The notes: generated from the sequence alone by a model not told the origin. A stretch of 64,000 bases of DNA from JALZAI01 sp038207565 (GCA_038207565.1 JBBQZQ010000010.1:1-64000); one strand, 5' to 3'; shown: positions 51,456 to 60,724, numbered from the stretch's first letter. Translations and numbers: made by a program.

Positions 51456-52447
51456 TGGGTCTTTTCCGTAAGTCAACGAGACAGGCGGCCGCGGACGGCA
51501 CGACGATCTTCTTCGCCTCGGACCTGCACGGTTCAGAGCTCTGTTTCCGCAAGTTCGTCAATGCGGCCGCCTTCTACAAGGCCGATGTTCTCCTCCTCGG
51601 CGGTGACATCAGCGGAAAGATTGTGGTGCCGATCGTGGAAGGCGGCAAGGACAGATACAGGGCCCACCTACACGGTTCTGATGAGGTCATCCCGGCCGAA
51701 TCGCTCGAGGAATTTGAACGTCGCGCGTGGAACAGCGGTCTCTACACCCGCCGAATGCCTCCCGACGAGTACCAGAACTATGTCGATCATCCGGAGCAGC
51801 TGGACCAGCTTTTCAACCAGGTCGTGGCGACGACGGTCAAGCGGTGGATCGACTTCGCACACGTGAAACTCGCCGGTACGGACGTCGTCATCCTCAACGC
51901 CCCTGGAAATGACGACCCACCCATCGTCGACGACGTCCTGCGCGAGCACGGCGACGAGCGATTCCAGTTCGTCGAGGGCCAGGTCGTCGAAATCGCCCCA
52001 GGCCACGAAATGATCAACACGGGCTACACGAACCGGACGCCATGGGACACGCACCGCGAGTACAGCGAGGAGCAGATTGGATTCCATCTGAAGGAGATGA
52101 CTTCGCAACTCCAGAATCCGCAAACGGCAGTTTTCAACATCCATGTGCCACCGTTCGACTCGCGGCTGGACACCGCCCCGATGTTGGATGACAGCCTCAC
52201 CGTAAAGACGTCGGCAGGCACACAACTGACCGCGCCTGTCGGGTCGACCGCAGTGCGTGAGGCTATCGACGCTGTGCAGCCACTGGTCACCCTGCACGGC
52301 CACATCCACGAATCTGGTGGCGCCGTCCGGCTCGGCCGGACGCTGGCAATCAATGCAGGGTCCGAGTACGGCGAAGGGATCCTGCGCGGGGTACTCGTCA
52401 CTCTCGGCGACGGACGGCTACTGCGCCATCAGGCCGTCACCGGATAA
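51455..52447 (+). CDS. Calcineurin-like metallophosphoesterase
   Basis: 330 residues from ATG 51455. Metal ligands: FASDLHGSELCF (D-x-H), LLGGDISG, NAPGNDDPP (GND), FNIHVPPFDS and LHGHIHESGG. The spacing is close to Icc/CpdA-type phosphodiesterases but with an insertion of about 90 residues after the GD motif. It is translationally coupled to the NTase gene upstream and precedes the glutamine-synthetase-like gene by 53 bp. It could reverse the NTase's modification or hydrolyse a nucleotide product; this is inference. Confidence 0.82.
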   Translation: MGLFRKSTRQAAADGTTIFFASDLHGSELCFRKFVNAAAFYKADVLLLGGDISGKIVVPIVEGGKDRYRAHLHGSDEVIPAESLEEFERRAWNSGLYTRRMPPDEYQNYVDHPEQLDQLFNQVVATTVKRWIDFAHVKLAGTDVVILNAPGNDDPPIVDDVLREHGDERFQFVEGQVVEIAPGHEMINTGYTNRTPWDTHREYSEEQIGFHLKEMTSQLQNPQTAVFNIHVPPFDSRLDTAPMLDDSLTVKTSAGTQLTAPVGSTAVREAIDAVQPLVTLHGHIHESGGAVRLGRTLAINAGSEYGEGILRGVLVTLGDGRLLRHQAVTG

Positions 52448-52500
52448 CTGCCACACCACCCACATAACAGCGCCGACGGCGTAGGACACAAGGAGTTGTC

Positions 52501-53874
52501 ATGAACGAGGTTGCTCAGGCCAAGCAGCGCCTGATTGATGCCGGGGTGAAGTTTGTTTTCGGCGCTTATGTCGACCTGGACGGTGTACCGAAGTCGAAGT
52601 GCGTGCCCGTTGACCATTTCGAGGACATGGCGGCAGGTTCCGAGCTCTACACCGTGGGGGCACTCGAGGGGATGGGCGAGTTGGGGCCTAACGAGGACGA
52701 ATGCGTCGGCGTCCCAGACCTGTCACGCCTCACCATTCTGCCGTGGGACCGCCGGTACGCCATCGCCCCGACGAACCTGTACCTGCACGACGAGCCTTAT
52801 AGCCACGACTTTCGCCAGTTGTTGCAACGGCAGGTCGCCGAGGCCGATGGGATGGGATTTCGATGCAACATGGGGGTCGAACCGGAGTTTTACGTGATGC
52901 GCCGCAATGGGAACAGCTGGGATCCCTGGATCGGTGAGGACCTCGTCAACAAGCCCACGCGCGGATATGACATCGAGACGACCATGCTCGCCGACCCATT
53001 CCTTGAGCCGATGGTCGATTACATGAACGAACTCGGCTGGGACGTCTACTCCTTCGACCACGAAGGTGGAGACGGCCAGTACGAGTTCGACTTTCGCTAC
53101 ACTGACGTGTTGACCATGGCCGACCGCATGGTTCTGTTCCGCCTCATGGCCAAGCACGTTGCGCGCACCCTCGGCTGCATCGCCAGCTTCATGCCCAAGC
53201 CTGCGCAGACCTCGTTCGGCTCCGGGGCACACCTCAACCTCAGTCTTGCCGACAAGGAGACGGGGCGGAACGTTTTTGAACGCCACGCACCGACGGACGG
53301 TTCCATGCGAATCGCGGTCGAGGACGGGTATGACGAGATTGCCTACCAATTCACCGCCGGGGTTCTCGAGCATGCCGGGGCGGTCACCGCGGTCTTGGCG
53401 CCAACCGTCAACTCCTACAAGCGATTGCTGCCGCGCGGCCTGATGAACGAAATCTCCTGGGCACCGGTATATCGCGCCTACGGCCACAACAACCGAACCC
53501 TCATGCTGCGTCTTCCGGTAAACCGTCGGTGCCTCGAGGTGCGCATCGCCGACAGCGCAGCCAACCTCTATCTCGGAACCGCGCTCGTCCTCGCCGCTGG
53601 CCTGGACGGCATCCGTCGCCAGCTAAAGCCCGGCGACCCAGTCAACATCGACACCTACAAGGTCAGCGAGCAAGACCTCACCGCCGCCGGAATCCACCGT
53701 CTGCCGGCAACCCTGGGCGAAGCCGTGGACGAGTTCGAGGAGAGCGACTTCGCCCGTGAGGTCCTCGGCGAGGAAGTCCACCGCACCTACACCCAGCTCA
53801 AGCGCGCCGAATGGCTCGAATACAACACTGTGGTGAGCGAGTGGGAACGCTCCAAGTACATGCAGTTGTGGTGA
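52501..53874 (+). CDS. Glutamine-synthetase-like ligase (GlnT/GMAS type)
   Basis: 457 residues with AAGGAG before ATG 52501. GS beta-grasp domain (KFVFGAYVDLDGVPKSKCVP) and catalytic domain with GVEPEFYVMRR, DHEGGDGQYEFDF, FGSGAHLNLSL, NSYKRLLP and CLEVRIADSAAN. In the typical GS motif G-x-GMHxH the second His is Asn here, which fits a GS relative acting on an amine rather than ammonia, as gamma-glutamylmethylamide synthetase does. Tyr386 (NIDTYKVSEQD) lies where GS carries its adenylylation Tyr. It probably joins glutamate to an amine at the cost of ATP. Neighbours suggest amine or amide catabolism. Confidence 0.85.
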   Translation: MNEVAQAKQRLIDAGVKFVFGAYVDLDGVPKSKCVPVDHFEDMAAGSELYTVGALEGMGELGPNEDECVGVPDLSRLTILPWDRRYAIAPTNLYLHDEPYSHDFRQLLQRQVAEADGMGFRCNMGVEPEFYVMRRNGNSWDPWIGEDLVNKPTRGYDIETTMLADPFLEPMVDYMNELGWDVYSFDHEGGDGQYEFDFRYTDVLTMADRMVLFRLMAKHVARTLGCIASFMPKPAQTSFGSGAHLNLSLADKETGRNVFERHAPTDGSMRIAVEDGYDEIAYQFTAGVLEHAGAVTAVLAPTVNSYKRLLPRGLMNEISWAPVYRAYGHNNRTLMLRLPVNRRCLEVRIADSAANLYLGTALVLAAGLDGIRRQLKPGDPVNIDTYKVSEQDLTAAGIHRLPATLGEAVDEFEESDFAREVLGEEVHRTYTQLKRAEWLEYNTVVSEWERSKYMQLW

Positions 53875-53931
53875 CCGAACCGCCAATGCGAGCTGGTTTG
53901 CCAACTGCCCCACACGAGAGAGACGACGAGC

Positions 53932-55224
53932 ATGGTAAGCACCCACCCAGAGGCACGACCCGGCTCGGCCGGACGACCATCTGATAACGAAAAGCCCAAC
54001 CGAACCGCCTACGAGAGGCTCACTCAAGCCGAACCGATCTTGACCGACGTACAGCGCGGCGGAGACGTCATCCCCGGCATGGCTCCCAACATGATCCTCA
54101 CCTCCGGAGCGCCGCTGCCGTGGCAGGAGTACTACGGCGGCCAACGAAACGCGATCATCTACGGCGCCCTCTACGAGGGCCTGGCCGACAGCCCGGACGA
54201 CGCCGATCGTAAGCTTCAGGACGGTCGCATCACCCTGGCGTCAACACACGATCACGGCTGTGTGGGGTCGGTGGCAGGTATTTATACCGCCTCAATGCCG
54301 GTGTTCGTCGTTGACAACTCCGCCCACGGCAATCGCGCCTTCTGCAACTTCTACGAAGGCGAGTCGCGCCGCCGCCTCAACTACGGCGCCTACGACGAGG
54401 AAGTCGCTGCAGGACTGCGCTTCATCGAGCATGAGCTGGCCCCGGTGCTCCGAGCCGCGGTCGCGTGCAGCGGAGGCATTGCGCTCAAGCCAATCATCTC
54501 CCGGGCGCTGCGCATGGGCGACGAGATGCACAGTCGGAACACGGCTTCCACGACGCTGTTCGCGCGCGAGCTGACGCCGGCATTCATCGATCTCGCGACC
54601 GAGGGACAGCGCGACGAGGTTCAGACCGCCTTGAAGTTCCTCTATGCCAGCGATTATTTCTTCCTGCGACTCGCGATGGCGGCAGCCAAGGCGAGCGCAG
54701 ACGCCGCCCGTGATATTGAGGGTTCATCGGTCGTCACGGCTATGACGATAAGTTGCCGCGCCTACTCCATCCGTGTTTCCGGGCTCGGAGACACCTGGTT
54801 CAGCGGGCCGTTGCCCGACGTCGACTGCAAGCTGTTCGACGGCTTCACCGAAGATGACATTGAATGGATCGGGGGCGAGAGCCACATCACCGAGACGGTC
54901 GGTCTTGGCGGCTTCGCGCAGGCCGCCGCTTTCGGATTGCAGGCCTACCAGGGCGGCTCGGCGACCGAGATGGCTCGACTCAACGAGTCGATGTATGACA
55001 TCACCGTCGGAGAGCACCCCGACTTCCTGATCCCGTTCTTCGGGTTCCGGGGGAGCCCGGTTGGCATCGACATCAACAAGGTGGTGACAAGCGGCATCGT
55101 CCCGGTGATCGACGGCGGTCTGGCCGGCAAGAACGGCGGCCAGATCGGCGCGGGCATTCTGCGTGCCCCTCCGGAATGCTTCGCGGCTGCGAACAAAGCC
55201 TTCCAGCAGAGGTATGAAGGCTAG
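53932..55224 (+). CDS. DUF1116 protein (YlbE/YahG family)
   Basis: 430 residues from ATG 53932 behind GAGAGAG. Family text is clear throughout: LASTHDHGCVGSVAGIYTAS, MPVFVVDNSAHGNRAFC, ALRMGDEMHSRNTAS and SGIVPVIDGGLAGKNGGQIG. E. coli YlbE/YahG stand beside FdrA, and the FdrA-YlbE-YlbF set has been linked to oxamate carbamoyl transfer. No FdrA, YlbF or carbamate kinase is present in this window, so the partner or chemistry may differ. It lies between the GS-like gene (57-bp gap) and the amidase (5-bp gap). Confidence 0.82.
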   Translation: MVSTHPEARPGSAGRPSDNEKPNRTAYERLTQAEPILTDVQRGGDVIPGMAPNMILTSGAPLPWQEYYGGQRNAIIYGALYEGLADSPDDADRKLQDGRITLASTHDHGCVGSVAGIYTASMPVFVVDNSAHGNRAFCNFYEGESRRRLNYGAYDEEVAAGLRFIEHELAPVLRAAVACSGGIALKPIISRALRMGDEMHSRNTASTTLFARELTPAFIDLATEGQRDEVQTALKFLYASDYFFLRLAMAAAKASADAARDIEGSSVVTAMTISCRAYSIRVSGLGDTWFSGPLPDVDCKLFDGFTEDDIEWIGGESHITETVGLGGFAQAAAFGLQAYQGGSATEMARLNESMYDITVGEHPDFLIPFFGFRGSPVGIDINKVVTSGIVPVIDGGLAGKNGGQIGAGILRAPPECFAAANKAFQQRYEG

Positions 55225-55229
55225 CCGCC

Positions 55230-56180
55230 GTGAAACGCGTGTCCCGAGGCGAGACGACTTTCTACCTCGATCCGGCCGCCCGACCGGTCGCCGAGGTAGC
55301 CCCGGACGAACGTTTCATCCTCGAGACCGCTGACTCGCTGTGTGGGGTCGTCAAGAAGGAGGCACCCAAGGGCTACCACATCGATGAGGTTATCGAACGT
55401 CTCGGGGGCGCCTGCCCGGTGACAGGACCGGTCCACGTTATCGGTGCGGAGCCAGGAATGGCACTCCAAATCGTGCTTCATCGCGTCACCGCCGTGCCGG
55501 TGATCGGTCAGGCATGGACCGGGATCTTCGAAGGATTCGGTGCGCTCTCGCACGATGCCTTCGGTCTGCAGCAGCCGCTCGAGCCACAAACCCGGCTCCT
55601 TCAGTACAACGAAGACGAAGCTCTGTTCCCTCGGCCCAACCGGCCGCCGGTCAAGATCCCCATCAACCCCTTTCTGGGGACGATCGCCGTCGCACCGCGG
55701 CGAGAAAGACGCATGTCATTCTCGCAGTCAGTCGAGTACCTGGGCGACGTCGACCTTCCGCAGGTGACCGCAGGTGCAACCCTGATCCTTCCGGTCAATG
55801 TCCCCGGTGCGTTGCTTTTTGCCGGGGATGCCCACGCGGCCCAGGGGGACGGTGAAATCACGGGTGCTGCGATCGAAATCGAGGCCGAAGTCGAGTTGAG
55901 TTGCCGACCGCTTGACGTCGAGACCGCCGGCTTTGTAGCGCTCCCGCAACTCAACACATCGACGCGTATCGGCTCTATCGCGGCCTTTCAGGGCAACGAC
56001 CTCACGGACTGTGCCCGGGCTGCATACTTGGACCTCGTCCGCAGGTTGGTTCGGTACTTCGGCTTTTCCACCAGCGACGCCTACCAGCTGCTGGGTCAGG
56101 TCGGTCGGCTACACGTCGGCAACATGATCGACCCGTTTTACTCGGTTCTCGCCTGCGTCGATCGGCGGTTCGTACAATAG
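55230..56180 (+). CDS. Acetamidase/formamidase family protein
   Basis: 316 residues from GTG 55230 with GAAGG upstream. FmdA/AmdA fold: TGPVHVIGAEPGMALQIVLH, INPFLGTIAVAP, LPVNVPGALLFAGDAHAAQG followed by DGEITGAAIE, the signature of the family. These enzymes release ammonia from formamide, acetamide or related small amides. It is the last gene of the operon; the downstream 550 bp have no recognisable gene. Confidence 0.88.
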   Translation: MKRVSRGETTFYLDPAARPVAEVAPDERFILETADSLCGVVKKEAPKGYHIDEVIERLGGACPVTGPVHVIGAEPGMALQIVLHRVTAVPVIGQAWTGIFEGFGALSHDAFGLQQPLEPQTRLLQYNEDEALFPRPNRPPVKIPINPFLGTIAVAPRRERRMSFSQSVEYLGDVDLPQVTAGATLILPVNVPGALLFAGDAHAAQGDGEITGAAIEIEAEVELSCRPLDVETAGFVALPQLNTSTRIGSIAAFQGNDLTDCARAAYLDLVRRLVRYFGFSTSDAYQLLGQVGRLHVGNMIDPFYSVLACVDRRFVQ

Positions 56181-56731
56181 GTGCATGCTTGGGGCGGCGG
56201 CCAAGGCGCCGGCTCGGGCGATCAGGGACGGCCTCGCTGCGGCCGCGTTGGACGACGCCGCCGAGCACTGCGCCACCAGAGGATTCGGGGGACGTTCGCT
56301 TGTTCCAGGCCCCGCCGCGGCATGCCGCCTTCCGGACGCGGCGGTCTAGGTCGGGCGAGATGCTGACCCTCTGGGCCGTTAGCACGTCGCCATCGTGGGC
56401 GAGCCCAACCAGTCCGCCGACTGTATCCGCGAGAATTTTTTCCCGCGCTTCCGAGCCGCCGGCGGCGCTCTCACCCGGGACGCAATGGGCCTCCGATGCA
56501 GTCCATCGACGTCGACGCGTTTGCGCTGACAGATTGGTCCGCGACCATGACCCGGGATGGAAAACCCAATAGCGGGCAGGCATGTCAACCGCCGCTGTCG
56601 GGTTAAGTGGACGTCGAGGCGTCGGGCCACGCCTGATATTGGCCCGGTCCCGGCCGGTCGGGAAAGGGTCGGGCACCGGCCAGTCTCACGCACGATGCGG
56701 AGTCAACCGGGGGTTGCGTTAGCGTGCTGCC
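56181..56731. other. Intergenic stretch without a supported gene
   Basis: About 550 bp between the amidase and the hydrolase genes. A 55-codon frame from 56184 (MLGAAAKAPARAIRDGLAAA) and fragments such as ENFFPRFRAAGGALTRDAMG (about 56430) look like eroded coding sequence, but I recognise no family and stops are frequent. Probably a decayed gene or spacer. Confidence 0.4.
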
Positions 56732-57625
56732 ATGACCGTTTCGCACCACAGCTTCCGGGCTCTGCAGAAACGGCGGACGCTCACCGGGCTCGGCCCGCTA
56801 GATCTGGACATCGCCTACACCGACGTCGGTGCTGGGCACCCAGTGGTCTTGCTCCACGGAATCCCCACGTGGTCCTACCTTTACGCTGACGTGATCCCAC
56901 GTCTGGCGAATCACTACAGGATTCTCGCCCCGGACCTACTAGGCCACGGCTGGTCGGACCGGCGCGATCGGTTTGACCGCTCACTGCCGGCGCAGGCCGC
57001 AGCCGTACTGCGGCTGCTGGACGACCTGGGCTTAGACAAAGCAACCTTTGTCGGCCACGATACTGGCGGCGGGGTCGCGCTTATCCTCGCGATCGAACAT
57101 CCCGACCGAGTAGCGAGGCTCGTGCTGACGAACGCCGTGGCCTACGACTCTTGGCCTATTGGGGACATGATTGCACTTGGAGATCCTCGGTGGCGCCACA
57201 AGTCCGCGAGCGAGGTGGTGGCATTCGCCGCCGCCGGGTTGCCCGCGGGAATGCTCCACCCCGATCGCCTGACGGCCGAGTTCGTGGCCGGCATCCTCGC
57301 CCCGTACGGCGACCAGGAGGGGGCGCTGAGCCTCATACGAAACGCCGCTGCTCTCAACACGAACCACACGATGGCACTCGTCGACCGCCATCAACTTATC
57401 CAGGCGCCCACTCTTGTCCTATGGGGCGTGCACGATCCATGGCAACCGATCTCTGACGGTGAGCGGCTGGCGGAAGATATCCCGCACTCCACGCTTGTTC
57501 GGGTCGAGGCGGCCCACTGGACTCCGCACGACGCCCCGGAAGAATTCTCAACGGCCGTGCTCGAGTTCCTCACAGCCGAGTCGACCGCCGACTCACGTTC
57601 TCTTGCTGCAGGAACACACAGTTGA
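56732..57625 (+). CDS. Alpha/beta hydrolase, haloalkane-dehalogenase-like
   Basis: 297 residues. LLHGIPTWSYLYADVIPRL gives the oxyanion motif, the nucleophile elbow is FVGHDTGGGVALIL (Asp nucleophile), an acidic residue lies in WGVHDPWQPI and the catalytic His in EAAHWTPHDAP. The GHDTGG elbow is shared by haloalkane dehalogenases, epoxide hydrolases and fluoroacetate dehalogenases; halide-binding residues cannot be assigned by eye. It stands alone between the amide cluster and the dead IS element. Confidence 0.83.
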   Translation: MTVSHHSFRALQKRRTLTGLGPLDLDIAYTDVGAGHPVVLLHGIPTWSYLYADVIPRLANHYRILAPDLLGHGWSDRRDRFDRSLPAQAAAVLRLLDDLGLDKATFVGHDTGGGVALILAIEHPDRVARLVLTNAVAYDSWPIGDMIALGDPRWRHKSASEVVAFAAAGLPAGMLHPDRLTAEFVAGILAPYGDQEGALSLIRNAAALNTNHTMALVDRHQLIQAPTLVLWGVHDPWQPISDGERLAEDIPHSTLVRVEAAHWTPHDAPEEFSTAVLEFLTAESTADSRSLAAGTHS

Positions 57626-58025
57626 TCAACGCGACCATCAAGGGACGCCGTCGCCCTTGCGCCTCGAATCCCGACACGAGACCGTCGACGCGGGACAGCG
57701 CCCCACGGAGCTGAGGCCGAGCTGGATCACGAGTGTGGGCTCGCAAATCAACTCCTCACCCGATTGGCGGCGCGCAGGCGTCCAGTACCTGCTATGCCTT
57801 TCATTTAAGCAGAGCTCACGACCCTGACCCGTTCCTCACCGAAGGCGCGTAAAGGAGGGGGCAAATAATTCCCTTTCGGACGTTGGCGGGTGACCGCGCC
57901 TTGCGCGCTCTATCCAGCGACCGTGGGGGCGCATGTGGATAGGCCGAGCGCGGGACCGGTCTCGGTAACCCACGACAGTGCGTGAGCGAGGCCCCGGCCA
58001 GCAACCGCCATCAGCCAGCGGTCAC
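57626..58025. other. Intergenic stretch without a supported gene
   Basis: About 400 bp from the hydrolase stop to the truncated end of the ISL3-like remnant. No frame has family resemblance or a good ribosome site. TTGATCAACGCG near 57623 resembles the dispersed TTGATCAACACG motif. Confidence 0.45.
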
Positions 58026-58730
58026 TCCATACGGTCTAACAGCGCCTCGTGGCGCACCACGTGCTCGTCGACGCCCAAGGTGGTGACGCCGTCGAAGCGG
58101 GACTCATCAGCCGCGAGTGCCTCAAGCATCGGCTTGATCGAGCGCCAAACCGTGCGCCACGCAGTCCCGAGCTGACGTGCGAGCCCACTGCACGGAGGCG
58201 TGTTCGCGGCGCAACTGCCCGATCACCCACCAGCAGGCGCGGGTTGTCAGCAGCATCCGCGGCCCGGCCAAGGCGTCATCGACCTCGGTGAACGACCCCG
58301 CCGGGCATGCCCGCTCCTCGCACCGCCAGGTCCGCTTGCGCCACTACAGTTCCACCGGCCGGCCCATGCAGGGGATGTCGACCAGTCGCACCGTGCGACG
58401 GCCGTGGCTGCCGGCGACGACACCGCAGCCCCGGCACGCCTCGACCCGCTTGGGCGACTCAACGACGACCCGAAGAAATGGTCCGCGCTCGCCGTCGTGC
58501 TCGCTCACGGCGACGACGTGGAAGCCGTCCAGCCCGACGAGCAGATCGCAACGGTCACAATAGGAATCTGGGCGGCAGCGCACAGCAGCGCACGCCGTAG
58601 GCTCGGACAACGTCGAGGCCTTCCGGACTGGGTAGCTTGGTCGCTCCCGATCCTGGAAGGCCTCGCCCTCAGCTCAGCCCAATATCGTCACCGCGAGTCG
58701 CTCACACCCACCGCAGGTGCGAAGAGCCCC
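58026..58730 (-). mobile_element. Dead ISL3-family insertion sequence, truncated
   Basis: Minus-strand frames spell an ISL3 transposase N-terminal half: LLVGLDGFHVVAVSEHDGE, VVVESPKRVEACRGCGVVAG, RTVRLVDIPCMGRPVEL, an in-frame TAG (at 58344), RKRTWRCEERACPAGSFTE with the zinc-finger Cys pairs, then a frameshift near 58190 and GTAWRTVWRSIKPMLEALAA ... GVDEHVVRH before it breaks off near 58026. The left terminal repeat, GGCTCTTCGCACCTGCGGTG, is at about 58708-58727. The catalytic C-terminal half and right end are missing, so the element cannot move by itself. Confidence 0.8.
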
Positions 58731-58885
58731 TTCGGGTCGGTCGTGCGCCCCCGCAGCCTTCAGAGTTCGGCTCTCCTCGTCCGCCGCCCGCTTGGCTTGG
58801 ATGCGCAACGACGTCGTACCTGGAGCGCGCCTCCTTCCGATGCTTGCTCAGCCGGACGAGTCCCCGACCGTCAGCGAACTGACGG

Positions 58886-59635
58886 CTACTCGCCCGCGCG
58901 GCGCATCGACCACATCTGAGCCGGCCGTTCGAACTGCATCGCGACGTCCCAGCTCACAGCCCCGTCCACGACCTCCCTGCGGAAGTTGCTGATCGCGGCA
59001 CGCGCAAGGTCGGGGTCGGCTGCCACGCGCGTGGCTAGCTCCCGCGCCCTGTCCTCGACTGCGGCGTCGTCCACTGCCTGCCACGCCAGTCCGAGCTGTA
59101 CGGCCTGGGTGCCGTTGATCTCCTCGCCGAACAGCGCCATCGCTGCGGCGGCCTCCCGGCCGATCAGCCGCGACACGATCACGAAGTGACCGCCGCCCGG
59201 ATGCAGGCCACGCTTGAGGAAGCCGCAGATCAGCCGCGCGTCGGACGCGACGATGCGCAGGTCAGCGGCAAGCAGCATGTTCATGCCTGCGCCGACTGCC
59301 GAACCGCGCACCGCGGCCACGGTTGGCACCTTCACCTGGCCGAGGCGGTAGAAGGAGTCGTAGATCCGGCCCATGCCGTCGTAGGACTCAGGCGACGCCG
59401 GGTCCTTCCCCGCCGACGTCAGGGTCGCGATGTCGCCGCCCGCACAGAACGACTTCCCGACCGCCTTCATGACCAAGGCCCCGACGTCGGGCCGCCCGTC
59501 CACCTCGTCGAACGTCGCGATCAGCTCGTCGGCCATCGTCGGCGTCAGCGCGTTGCGGCGATGGGGGGCGTTCAGCGTCACCACCGCGACGCCGCCGTCG
59601 ACCTCGAGCAGGACCTCGCCGGAGTCGGATGCCAC
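58886..59635 (-). CDS. Enoyl-CoA hydratase/isomerase (crotonase) family protein
   Basis: 249 residues. Crotonase fold: GVAVVTLNAPHRRNALTPTM, oxyanion-hole FCAGGDIATL and VRGSAVGAGMNMLLAADLR. The two glutamates of true hydratases are not at their usual places: the segments read GSAVGAGMNM and FLKRGLHPGGGHF, so hydratase activity is doubtful and another crotonase reaction is possible. It is followed upstream (27 bp) by two acyl-CoA dehydrogenase genes in the same direction, suggesting one catabolic operon. Confidence 0.88.
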   Translation of the reverse strand: MASDSGEVLLEVDGGVAVVTLNAPHRRNALTPTMADELIATFDEVDGRPDVGALVMKAVGKSFCAGGDIATLTSAGKDPASPESYDGMGRIYDSFYRLGQVKVPTVAAVRGSAVGAGMNMLLAADLRIVASDARLICGFLKRGLHPGGGHFVIVSRLIGREAAAAMALFGEEINGTQAVQLGLAWQAVDDAAVEDRARELATRVAADPDLARAAISNFRREVVDGAVSWDVAMQFERPAQMWSMRRAGE

Positions 59636-59662
59636 GCGCGCACCTTTCGAAAGGAGGAGTTA

Positions 59663-60724
59663 TCAGACGACGCGGGTCAGCGCCGGCCAGACACCGTCGG
59701 GGCCGTCAGCCAGTACGCCCGCGCCGAGCACCTGCGACCATGCCAGCTCGCTGCCGGCCTCGTCGCGCCAGGACCACAGCCGCCGGGTGAGGTGGTGCAG
59801 CTTGTGCTCCTGGGTGAATCCGATCGCGCCGTGCACCTGGTGCGCCAGCCGCGCGACGACCTCGACCGCCGCACCCGCCCGCACCTTTGCGGCCGCGCAG
59901 GCAAGCACCACGTTCTCGTTCCGCTCGACGGCCTGGACTGCGGCGTCGGTCAGCGCCGTCACCGCGGTTACCTCACCCGCCATCTCGGCCAGCTCCATTT
60001 GGATCGCCTGGAACTTGCCTAGCGGCCGGCCGAACTGCACCCGCTCCCCTGCGTACTGCACGGTCCAGGCCAGCACCTGTTCCAGCGCCGCGGCGAGCTG
60101 CACCGCCCGCGCCAGTGCGTACCGGGCCTTCAGCTCCTCGACCTGGGCCGACGTCAGCAGAGCGCCAATTGTCGCCACATCATCGAGCACCAGCGAGCCG
60201 CGCGGCTCGCCCGCAAGGTTCACCGCGGTCGTCGTCTCGATCCTGGAGACGTCGACCACCGCCAGCACGGGGCCTGCCGCACCGGCCGCACGGACGACGA
60301 GGTGCCGGGCCGCGCCGCTCCACGCGACATCGGTGACCGTCCCGCTGAGCGTGAACCGGCCGGTCCCGTCGCCATCGCCGGACGCCCGGGCGATGACGGC
60401 CGGGCTAAGCGCGAGCGTCAGCGGCTCCTCGACCGGAGGCAACGGCAGATTCGCGGCTACGACCGCCGGACCCGCCACCAGCAGCTGCTCGGCCACCGGG
60501 ACGGCGGCCGCACCGGCGGCGAGGGTGCGCACGATCGCCACCGCGTCGGCGAACTCCCCGCCGGAGCCGCCCGACGACTCGGGCAGGCCGACCCCGGTCA
60601 GCCCGGCCTCGGCCAGGGTCCCCCACAGACCGTCGTCCCACGGCCGTTCCGCGGTCAGCGCGAAGGGCGGGTAGCCCGCGAGGATGTCGCGAACGGTCTC
60701 GATCACCAGGTCCTGATCGCTCAT
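59663..60724 (-). CDS. Acyl-CoA dehydrogenase-like subunit (beta type)
   Basis: 353 residues, shorter than usual. N-terminal helical domain (WGTLAEAGLTGVGLPESSGG), middle beta domain, C-terminal domain with YAGERVQFGRPLGKFQAIQM and VHGAIGFTQEHKLHHLTRRL for FAD binding. It overlaps the larger dehydrogenase gene upstream by four bases. In actinobacterial steroid and fatty-acid catabolism such FadE pairs form alpha2beta2 enzymes in which one subunit carries the catalytic base; this one is likely the accessory partner. Confidence 0.88.
   Translation of the reverse strand: MSDQDLVIETVRDILAGYPPFALTAERPWDDGLWGTLAEAGLTGVGLPESSGGSGGEFADAVAIVRTLAAGAAAVPVAEQLLVAGPAVVAANLPLPPVEEPLTLALSPAVIARASGDGDGTGRFTLSGTVTDVAWSGAARHLVVRAAGAAGPVLAVVDVSRIETTTAVNLAGEPRGSLVLDDVATIGALLTSAQVEELKARYALARAVQLAAALEQVLAWTVQYAGERVQFGRPLGKFQAIQMELAEMAGEVTAVTALTDAAVQAVERNENVVLACAAAKVRAGAAVEVVARLAHQVHGAIGFTQEHKLHHLTRRLWSWRDEAGSELAWSQVLGAGVLADGPDGVWPALTRVV

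Noticed and set aside
50682..52447. NTase-phosphoesterase pair as an MNT/HEPN or AbiE toxin-antitoxin system
   Set aside because: No HEPN or AbiEi-type partner is present, the second gene is a calcineurin-type enzyme, and both lie inside a metabolic operon.
57655..57675. CTCGAATCCCG as a possible duplicated tRNA-Pro 3' end (attachment site)
   Set aside because: Only about ten bases match the T-arm and the acceptor stem is not repeated; not above chance.
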